The notes below the pieces were generated by a model. That model ran no database searches. It was not told the origin of the DNA and worked only from the letters and a program-made list of their open reading frames with translations. Made by a program: the position numbers and the translations under genes. Shown here piece after piece: positions 1-6,892 of a stretch of DNA of 6,892 nucleotides (the first letter of the stretch is position 1; every line of letters starts with the position of its first letter). Location: contig JAAYYJ010000151.1 of the NCBI GenBank assembly GCA_012515455.1, forward strand, positions 1 through 6,892. Direction: 5' to 3'. Source of the DNA: Oligosphaeraceae bacterium. Lineage in GTDB: Bacteria > Verrucomicrobiota > Lentisphaeria > Oligosphaerales > Oligosphaeraceae.

Positions 1-45
1 AGCCTGTATGGCGCCTATTACCGGGTGGACGACCGGGTGCAATGA
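1..45 (+). CDS. C-terminal end of an upstream gene (partial)
   Basis: Frame 1 is open from the window edge and reads SLYGAYYRVDDRVQ before a TGA at 43-45. The codons have the G/C-rich third positions of the neighbouring genes. The stop lies 80 bases before the start of the DUF4838 gene, so this is most likely the tail of the preceding gene on the same strand. Fourteen residues are too few to assign a family. The other two forward frames are also open here, so the assignment rests on codon choice and the well placed stop. Confidence 0.5.
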   Translation, partial: SLYGAYYRVDDRVQ

Positions 46-70
46 TAGTATGGCACGGCGCGCCAGAAAG

Positions 71-118
71 CCTGTCAGGGACTGCCTGTGCCGCCGTGCC
101 GGCAGGAAAGACAGGAGG
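71..118 (+). promoter_or_regulatory. Nested inverted repeats covering the Shine-Dalgarno of the DUF4838 gene
   Basis: CCTGTC (71-76) is the exact complement of GACAGG (110-115), and inside this pair CTGCC (82-86) complements GGCAG (101-105). The right outer arm overlaps the strong ribosome-binding sequence AGGAGG (113-118), which sits 7 bases before the GTG start at 126. Folded RNA would therefore partly hide the ribosome-binding site. Whether it folds in vivo or responds to a signal is not shown. In G/C-rich DNA, repeats this short can occur by chance. Confidence 0.35.
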
Positions 119-125
119 AATTACC

Positions 126-3125
126 GTGCTGAAGAAATTGTCGCTATTGCTGTGTTTGGCTCTTAATGCCTGGCTGTGGGCAGCAGCGGAACCACCATTC
201 CTGGGCGACGCGCGACCCCCGCGGCAGATCAAGCTTGGCGCGGTGCCGGCAGTGACCCTGCAACCGGGCCGTCCGGGCCAGGTCGAGGTGGTGGTGCATC
301 CCGGGGCCGGTCCCGTGACCCGCTTTGCCGCCCGCGAGCTGGCCGAATATCTCAGCCGGATTTTGGGGCAGGAAGTGCCGCTGCAGCCGTCCCCTGCGGA
401 TGGCGTGACCTCGCTGCTGGTGGGCATCTCGGAGTATTCGCGCCAGGCCGGCATCGACGACAGCCGGCTGTGCCGGGATGCCTTTATAATCAGGAGTATC
501 GGTCAGGATATCTATATTTTGGGCCGGGACGACAGCACGGCTGATCCGGCCGGTGACGCACGCCGCAACGGCGGCATCTGGGCCCAGTACTACGAGCGCG
601 GATCGCTGTTCGCGGTCTATGATTTCCTGGAGCGTTTCGGCCAGGTGCGTTTCTATTTCCCGCATGAGATGGGCGTGCTGGTGCCGCAGGCCCCGGTAGC
701 CCTGCCGGAGATCGATATCTACGACCGCCCCGACTGGGAGAGCCGGATGATCTCGCAATACTGCGGGCAGGGGCTGGAGGAGGAGCCCCAGGCAGACCCC
801 TTTGCGGTTACCCGCAGCCCCTGCAAGATCCGCTGGGGGGCGTATCTGCGGTTGCAGACCAAATATGTGAACAACTGCCACGGTCTGGCTGCATTGGGTT
901 ATCCTGAGCGCTTCGGCGAGAGCCATCCCGAGTATTTCGCCCTGCGCAGCGACGGCCGGCGCTACTGCGACCCAGCCATGCAGCACACCGGTCAGCTCTG
1001 CTATAACAGCAATATCATGGAGGAAATCCATCAGGATGCACGGGCCTTCCTGACCGGGCAGAGCGCGGCCTCCCGCGGTGTCGTCACGCGTTGGGGGGTG
1101 GTCTGGGACCCGACCGGGCATCAGCCCGGCATTTTCGGCATGATGCCCCAGGACGGCTTCACCCCCTGTCTGTGCGAACAATGCCGGCCTATCAAGGAGG
1201 CAGGGCAGCAGGCGCTGAGCAATTTCCTATGGGGCAAGGTGGTGTGGCTCTGCCAGCGTCTGGCGGAGGAGGGCATTGGCGGGTATGTCAGCAACATGGC
1301 CTATTATCCCTACAACCTGGTGCCGGAGATCGAGATTCCGGAGAATGTCCTGGTGATGGTGGCGGTGCGCGGGGCCTGGATGATCTCCAATCCCGCCGGC
1401 TGGGAGCGTGATCTGCAGCTGGTCCGGGACTGGAATGCCAAGCTGGGGCGTCGCACCTGGCTCTGGAATTACACTGGCAAATTCGGCAGTCTGGGCATGC
1501 CCACCATACCCTCCTGGACACCGCAAGCGGTGGGGAAATTCTACACTACGATCGGTCCGGAAATCCATGGCGCATTTATGGAATCCGAGTGCGACAAGCA
1601 GATTTACCACGCCCTGAATTACTACGTCTTCGGCAAGGTCGGCTGGGACAACCGCACCGACGTGACCGCGCTGCTGCAGGAATTCCAGCAGCGCATGTTC
1701 GGCCCCGCAGCAGCGACCATGCAGGGGATTTTCGAACGTTACGAGCAGCTCTGGCTGGAGAAAGTCGGCGGGCGCTGCATTGATACCCCGCTGGGGCCCA
1801 CCAGCGCGCCGCCCTCGGCCGCAGAATTATGGAGCGACATCTATTCCCCGGCTGAGCTGGAGCGTCAGGCTGCGGCTTACGCGCTGGCGGAAGAACAGAC
1901 TGCCGGGGCACCGGAATACCTGGCCCGGGTCCGCTACATGCGCCAGCAGTTCCTGGAGCCGACCCTGGCAGCGGCTGCGGAGTACCGCTCTTTGAATGAT
2001 GCGATCAGCGCCTTCCGGGTGCCGGCACCCATTCTGGCAGCCCCGCCCGCTCTGGAGCTGGACGGGCAGGCCGCGGAGGCATTCTGGGGCTCGGCCAGTG
2101 TCCTGCATCTGCAGGCCCTGGATCATCCTGAGGGGGCCCCGCTCCTGGCCAGCACGGTGCGGCTGGCTCAGGACGCGGAGCACATTTACCTGTTCTACCA
2201 CTGTGCCGAGCCCGAGCTCGCCCGGGTGGTGGCCACGCAGCGTGAATTTGACGACCAGGAGGTCTGGATTGACAACGGGCTGGAGATATTCATCAATCCC
2301 AGCGGCGACCGCAAGCACTACTTCCAGTTCATCATCAATTCCCTCGGCTGTGTCAGCGATGCGTCCCGGACCTGCCTGGGCAAGAAGACCATCGGCGATT
2401 GGAGCTGGAACGGCAATCTGCGGGTCAAGACCGCGCTCGCCGACGGCGCCTGGCAGGCCGAGATCGTGCTCCCGAAAGCCGGCCTGGGGGCCTTCGCCGA
2501 GGATGGCTGGGTCGCGAATTTCTGCCGCAACCGGGTGGTCAGCGGCTCTGAGCTCTACAGCTGGTCACCATTCCTGGAGGGGTCTTTTCACGAGCTGGAG
2601 AATTTCGGCACCATTCTGAATGCCCTGCCTGAGGAACGCTCGCTGGTGCGGGACGGCACCTTCGCGGTTGAGCCGCAAGGCCACAACGTGTTCGGCAACT
2701 GGATCAGCGATTACCGGACTCTGCCGGGCACGCATCCCTCGCTGGACCGCAGCACCTTCGTGTTCGCCGACCGCAGCCTGCGCCTGGAGGCAGAGCAGGG
2801 TTGTCTGTTCGGCGCGGCGCAGTCCTTGCCCGAGCTCAAGCCCGGGACCAGGTACCGTCTCTCCTTCTATATCAAGCACCGGGACATCGTGCCGACGGCC
2901 AGAGGCGGCGGCGCGAACCTGAATATCTGGAGCGACCGCAATCTCTGGTTCCCGCAGAATTTCTACGTCGGCACCCGGGACTGGTTCCGGCAGAGCTTCG
3001 AGTTCACCACTGGCCCGGAGACCAACCAGGGCCAGAAAACATCATATATCAAGCCCTATCTGCTCAATGCCACCGGCACCGTCTGGTTCGATGGCATTAC
3101 CCTGCAGGAAATTCCTGAGCCCTGA
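126..3125 (+). CDS. Secreted DUF4838 protein with CBM9-like domain
   Basis: This is a 999-residue exported protein, probably involved in polysaccharide recognition or degradation. The GTG at 126 is preferred over an in-frame ATG at 42. It follows AGGAGG by 7 bases and begins a signal peptide (LKKLSLLLCLALNAWLWAAA, likely cut after Ala21), and the ATG at 42 overlaps the upstream stop. Residues about 50-130 resemble the N-terminal domain of GH67 alpha-glucuronidases. YDFLERFGQVRFYFP (about 165-179) and the D343-G344 to C348/C350/C353 segment are typical of the DUF4838 core. Residues about 640-830 look like a CBM9-type sandwich, with WIDNGLEIFINPSG at 714-727. About 840-999 form a second carbohydrate-binding-like sandwich ending WFDGITLQE. 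Such proteins are numerous in Lentisphaerota. The catalytic activity is unknown, and I cannot name a substrate. Confidence 0.85.
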   Translation: MLKKLSLLLCLALNAWLWAAAEPPFLGDARPPRQIKLGAVPAVTLQPGRPGQVEVVVHPGAGPVTRFAARELAEYLSRILGQEVPLQPSPADGVTSLLVGISEYSRQAGIDDSRLCRDAFIIRSIGQDIYILGRDDSTADPAGDARRNGGIWAQYYERGSLFAVYDFLERFGQVRFYFPHEMGVLVPQAPVALPEIDIYDRPDWESRMISQYCGQGLEEEPQADPFAVTRSPCKIRWGAYLRLQTKYVNNCHGLAALGYPERFGESHPEYFALRSDGRRYCDPAMQHTGQLCYNSNIMEEIHQDARAFLTGQSAASRGVVTRWGVVWDPTGHQPGIFGMMPQDGFTPCLCEQCRPIKEAGQQALSNFLWGKVVWLCQRLAEEGIGGYVSNMAYYPYNLVPEIEIPENVLVMVAVRGAWMISNPAGWERDLQLVRDWNAKLGRRTWLWNYTGKFGSLGMPTIPSWTPQAVGKFYTTIGPEIHGAFMESECDKQIYHALNYYVFGKVGWDNRTDVTALLQEFQQRMFGPAAATMQGIFERYEQLWLEKVGGRCIDTPLGPTSAPPSAAELWSDIYSPAELERQAAAYALAEEQTAGAPEYLARVRYMRQQFLEPTLAAAAEYRSLNDAISAFRVPAPILAAPPALELDGQAAEAFWGSASVLHLQALDHPEGAPLLASTVRLAQDAEHIYLFYHCAEPELARVVATQREFDDQEVWIDNGLEIFINPSGDRKHYFQFIINSLGCVSDASRTCLGKKTIGDWSWNGNLRVKTALADGAWQAEIVLPKAGLGAFAEDGWVANFCRNRVVSGSELYSWSPFLEGSFHELENFGTILNALPEERSLVRDGTFAVEPQGHNVFGNWISDYRTLPGTHPSLDRSTFVFADRSLRLEAEQGCLFGAAQSLPELKPGTRYRLSFYIKHRDIVPTARGGGANLNIWSDRNLWFPQNFYVGTRDWFRQSFEFTTGPETNQGQKTSYIKPYLLNATGTVWFDGITLQEIPEP

Positions 3126-3132
3126 GAAGACC

Positions 3133-3858
3133 ATGCGCCTGCTGTTGAATATCGGTAACACCCATACCCAGATCGCGCCCGAGACCGACCTGGGAGTGGG
3201 CGAAATCAGCACCCTGGACAGCCCCCGCCTGCCGGAAGCCCTGCCGGCATTCCTGCAGCGCCAGGATGACCCCCATTGTCGGCTGCTGGCCGCCTGCGTG
3301 GTGCCGGCGCTGCGGCAGGCCCTGCAGGAGCGCCTCGGAGAGCGCATCGCTTTCGTGTCCTGCCGCGCCTACCCCAATCTGGATTTCTCCAGTTATGACA
3401 CCACCACCCTGGGGGCCGACCGCATCGCTAATGCTGCCGCTGCGGTGCACTGCTGTGGCGGAGCGCCGGTGCTGGTCCTCGACTGCGGCAGTGCCATCAC
3501 CAGCGAGGCGGTCGCGCACGGCGCGTTGTTCCGTGGCGGGGTGATCCTGCCCGGCCGGGCGCTGCAGCGCCGCGCCCTGGCGGCTTTTACCGCCCAGCTG
3601 CCGGAAATACCCCTGGATGATGATCTCCCTGCGCCCTGCGGGAAGAATACCGCGCAGGCCATCCAGGCCGGCGTCGACCTGGGGTTGCTCGGCGCAGTCC
3701 GGGAAATTATTGCCCGTACCCGGGCCCTGCCGGAATTCACTGCCTGCAGCGTACTGGCGGTCGGCGGCGACGCGCCGTTTTTTGTCAGGAACATCCCCGG
3801 ATTGGTAGCCGGACCGGCGGATTTTACCCTGCAGGGCGTGCGCCTGGCCCAGTTGTGA
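3133..3858 (+). CDS. coaX: Type III pantothenate kinase (CoaX)
   Basis: The 241-residue protein fits the usual length of CoaX, the cytoplasmic enzyme that phosphorylates pantothenate in the first step of coenzyme A synthesis. Family motifs appear in order: IGNT (7-10), GADRIANA (94-101, with the expected catalytic base D96), DCGSAIT (117-123), GGVILPG (135-141), TAQLP (153-157), GKNTAQAIQAG (170-180) and GGDA (211-214). The ATG at 3133 is chosen because it places the phosphate-binding motif at the N-terminus. Longer in-frame starts would overlap the upstream gene. It starts 7 bases after the DUF4838 stop, which suggests co-transcription and perhaps coupled translation; its own ribosome-binding site is weak (GAGAAGA). 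The residue before IGNT is Asn6 rather than the usual Asp, and the second motif has Ser and Glu where Thr and Asp are common. Activity is likely but not certain. Confidence 0.85.
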   Translation: MRLLLNIGNTHTQIAPETDLGVGEISTLDSPRLPEALPAFLQRQDDPHCRLLAACVVPALRQALQERLGERIAFVSCRAYPNLDFSSYDTTTLGADRIANAAAAVHCCGGAPVLVLDCGSAITSEAVAHGALFRGGVILPGRALQRRALAAFTAQLPEIPLDDDLPAPCGKNTAQAIQAGVDLGLLGAVREIIARTRALPEFTACSVLAVGGDAPFFVRNIPGLVAGPADFTLQGVRLAQL

Positions 3859-3913
3859 CAGATTGTCGCACTGTGACACGGATTTGCGCCAGTTAGTGGC
3901 ACAGTGTCGGCAC
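3854..3913 (+). promoter_or_regulatory. Half-site cluster and inverted repeat, candidate activator (enhancer) sites
   Basis: TGTGACA occurs at 3854-3860 and 3872-3878, with TGTCGCA (its inverted form with one mismatch) between them at 3864-3870. Together 3864-3878 make an imperfect 15-base palindrome. CACTGTGACAC (3869-3879) is matched 10 of 11 by the inverted copy GTGGCACAGTG (3896-3906), with a 16-base gap. The cluster starts at the coaX stop and lies about 67-126 bases upstream of the transcript start predicted from the sigma-54 site. That is a usual distance for enhancer-binding proteins. The inverted repeat could also fold as a hairpin after coaX, but it has no T-run. The identity of any binding protein is unknown. 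Confidence 0.45.
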
Positions 3914-3952
3914 GGCGGTGAAGGTCCGCCCCAGGAATGCCTGTTCTAAAAC

Positions 3953-3969
3953 TTGGCATGGTGATTGCT
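3953..3969 (+). promoter_or_regulatory. Sigma-54 (RpoN) -24/-12 promoter for dnaK
   Basis: TTGGCATGGTGATTGCT matches the sigma-54 consensus YTGGCACG-N4-TTGCW with one mismatch, a T for C at 3959. The invariant GG (3955-3956) and GC (3967-3968) are separated by exactly 10 bases, as this class requires. The predicted transcript start is near 3980, giving a leader of about 39 bases that includes a run of seven T (3988-3994). TTGGCA could instead be read as a sigma-70 -35 box, but no good -10 box follows at 16-18 bases. Sigma-54 promoters need an ATP-dependent activator, consistent with the repeat cluster upstream. Confidence 0.7.
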
Positions 3970-4018
3970 AGTATTCCTATCTGTATGTTTTTTTCAGCAC
4001 ACAGAATTGGAAATCATC

Positions 4019-5971
<1,953 letters not shown>

Positions 5972-5995
5972 GGGCCGTGTTATTGAGCAGCAATT

Positions 5996-6010
5996 ACGGG
6001 ATTGTCCCGT
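5996..6010 (+). other. Perfect hairpin between dnaK and groES
   Basis: ACGGGA (5996-6001) and TCCCGT (6005-6010) are exact complements around a 3-base TTG loop, 24 bases after the dnaK stop. The following sequence is GTTAAAG, not a T-run, so it is not a typical intrinsic terminator. It could mark an RNA-processing or stability site that sets the dnaK to groESL ratio, or be an operator. I see no CIRCE and no convincing promoter in this 72-base gap. Confidence 0.45.
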
Positions 6011-6027
6011 GTTAAAGCAACCCAAAA

Positions 6028-6033
6028 AAGGAG
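6028..6033 (+). promoter_or_regulatory. Ribosome-binding site of groES
   Basis: AAGGAG lies 10 bases before the ATG at 6044. It decides between that start (MAMQVKPL) and an in-frame ATG six bases later, which would be 16 bases away. It is much stronger than the site in front of dnaK. Confidence 0.7.
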
Positions 6034-6043
6034 TAGACAAGTT

Positions 6044-6337
6044 ATGGCAATGCAAGTTAAGCCTCTCGGCGACCGGGTGTTGGTCGAAGCCATCGAAGAA
6101 AAGGAAGTGGTGAAGGGTGGTATCTACATCCCTGACAGCGCTAAAGAGAAGCCGCAGCAGGCCAAGGTGATCGCGGTCGGTCCTGGCAAGCGTGATGACA
6201 AAGGCGTCTTGATTCCCGCCGAAGTCAAAGTCGGTGACATCGTCCTGACCTCCAAATACGGCGGTACCGAGATCAAGCTCGATGACAAGGAATACAAGAT
6301 TCTGAATGCCAGCGACATTCTGGCCATTGTCTGCTGA
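6044..6337 (+). CDS. groES: Co-chaperonin GroES (Hsp10)
   Basis: A 97-residue protein of the usual GroES size. Seven copies form the lid of the GroEL folding chamber in the cytoplasm. The N-terminal VKPLGDRVLVE (5-15) is the family signature. The mobile loop that contacts GroEL spans about 16-33 and includes GGIYIP (25-30). VGPGKRDDKG (about 48-57) and the end NASDILAIVC follow the normal GroES pattern. It lies 72 bases after dnaK and 48 bases before groEL. With no clear promoter of its own, it is probably read from the dnaK promoter, though a hidden promoter cannot be excluded. The final Cys is slightly unusual but falls at a variable position. Confidence 0.97.
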   Translation: MAMQVKPLGDRVLVEAIEEKEVVKGGIYIPDSAKEKPQQAKVIAVGPGKRDDKGVLIPAEVKVGDIVLTSKYGGTEIKLDDKEYKILNASDILAIVC

Positions 6338-6370
6338 ATGACCTCAAATCCATCCCAACTTAAAAAAATC

Positions 6371-6375
6371 AGGAG
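6371..6375 (+). promoter_or_regulatory. Ribosome-binding site of groEL
   Basis: AGGAG lies 10 bases before the ATG at 6386, the same spacing as in groES. The 48-base gap between groES and groEL is otherwise A-rich, with no hairpin or promoter that I can see. Confidence 0.7.
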
Positions 6376-6385
6376 AAAATCAATC

Positions 6386-6892
6386 ATGGCTGCAAAGCAA
6401 ATTCAATATGACAACGCCGGTCGTCAGGCTCTCATGGCGGGTGTGAGTGCACTGAGCAAAGCGGTGAAGACCACTCTGGGTCCGAAAGGCCGCAATGTCA
6501 TCATCGACAAGAAATTCGGTGCTCCGACGGTGACCAAGGACGGCGTGACCGTAGCCAAAGAGATCGAGCTGGCTGATCCCTTCGAGAACATGGGTGCCCA
6601 GACGGTCAAGGAAGTGGCCAGCAAGACCAACGACAACGCCGGTGACGGCACCACTACGGCCACGCTGCTGGCCGAGGCCATTTTCCGGGAAGGTCTGAAG
6701 AACGTGACTGCTGGCGCCAACCCGATGGGTCTGAAGCGTGGTATTGATAAAGCGGTGACTGCCATCGTTGATGAGCTGCAGAAGATGTCCAAGCAGGTCG
6801 AAGACCGGGCTCAGATTGCTCAGATCGCGACCATCTCCGCCAACTCTGACACCACCATTGGTGAAATACTGGCTGAGGCCATGGACAAGGTC
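6386..6892 (+). CDS. groEL: Chaperonin GroEL (Hsp60), N-terminal part
   Basis: The frame stays open for 169 codons to the window edge; a full GroEL has about 540-550 residues. GroEL forms the double-ring ATP-driven folding chamber and works with GroES. The equatorial-domain motifs are all present: TTLGPKGRNV (29-38), VTKDGVTVAKEIEL (49-62) and the ATP-binding GDGTTTAT (86-93), whose D87 is the catalytic Asp with the same number as in E. coli. ANPMGLKRGIDKAV (111-124) and the TISANSD segment (149-155) also match the family. There is no sign of a frameshift. It continues past the window and shares the presumed dnaK-groES transcript. Confidence 0.97.
   Translation, partial: MAAKQIQYDNAGRQALMAGVSALSKAVKTTLGPKGRNVIIDKKFGAPTVTKDGVTVAKEIELADPFENMGAQTVKEVASKTNDNAGDGTTTATLLAEAIFREGLKNVTAGANPMGLKRGIDKAVTAIVDELQKMSKQVEDRAQIAQIATISANSDTTIGEILAEAMDKV

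Noticed and set aside
51..66. TGGCACGG upstream of the DUF4838 gene as a sigma-54 site
   Set aside because: The -24 half matches, but 10 bases after GG the sequence is CA rather than GC, with no TTGC element.
144..1181. 345-codon open frame on the - strand opposite the DUF4838 gene
   Set aside because: Shadow frame from G/C-rich codons. The + strand gene has a signal peptide, a ribosome-binding site and family motifs here; the - strand frame has none.
3097..3879. 260-codon open frame on the - strand opposite coaX
   Set aside because: It covers almost exactly the coaX gene, whose motifs are all on the + strand; composition artefact.
3914..3943. Two small hairpins (GGCGG/CCGCC and CAGG/CCTG) as a coaX terminator
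   Set aside because: Stems are only 5 and 4 bp and neither is followed by a T-run. The T7 run at 3988-3994 is too far downstream and lies after the predicted dnaK transcript start.
3859..4018. CIRCE element or sigma-32-type promoter before dnaK
   Set aside because: No TTAGCACTC-N9-GAGTGCTAA-like repeat and no CTTGAAA/CCCCAT pair could be found. The inverted repeat present has an unrelated sequence and a longer gap.

Overview
The window reads as a high-GC bacterial chromosome segment with every gene on the + strand. I see no mobile element, CRISPR array, tRNA or rRNA. The large secreted DUF4838 protein with a CBM9-like module, together with a sigma-54-type promoter, recalls the Lentisphaerota/Victivallales and other members of the PVC group. 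That placement is inferred from family knowledge, not measured.

Layout: (1) bases 1-45 are the last codons of an upstream gene. (2) 126-3125 encodes a 999-residue exported protein with a GH67-N-like start, a DUF4838 core, a CBM9-like domain and a C-terminal beta-sandwich, probably used on plant or algal polysaccharide. (3) 3133-3858 is a type III pantothenate kinase (coaX), seven bases after the previous stop codon. (4) 3859-4018 is a regulatory gap. (5) 4019-5971 is dnaK, 6044-6337 is groES, and 6386 to the window end is the first 169 codons of groEL.

The most notable point is the gap before dnaK. It holds a near-consensus sigma-54 (-24/-12) promoter, TTGGCATGGTGATTGCT at 3953-3969, and no CIRCE element or obvious sigma-32-like box. 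About 65-125 bases upstream of the predicted transcript start is a cluster of TGTGACA/TGTCGCA half-sites and an 11-base inverted repeat, where an enhancer-binding activator would be expected to bind. The three chaperone genes are closely spaced (72 and 48 bases) and look like one unit. The inference is that the Hsp70 and Hsp60/Hsp10 machines are induced together by a sigma-54 activator rather than by HrcA or sigma-32.

Smaller oddities are an Asn in place of the usual first-motif Asp in CoaX, a patch of non-consensus residues in the otherwise well conserved DnaK ATPase domain, a perfect 6-bp hairpin between dnaK and groES, and a nested hairpin that could cover the Shine-Dalgarno of the DUF4838 gene.
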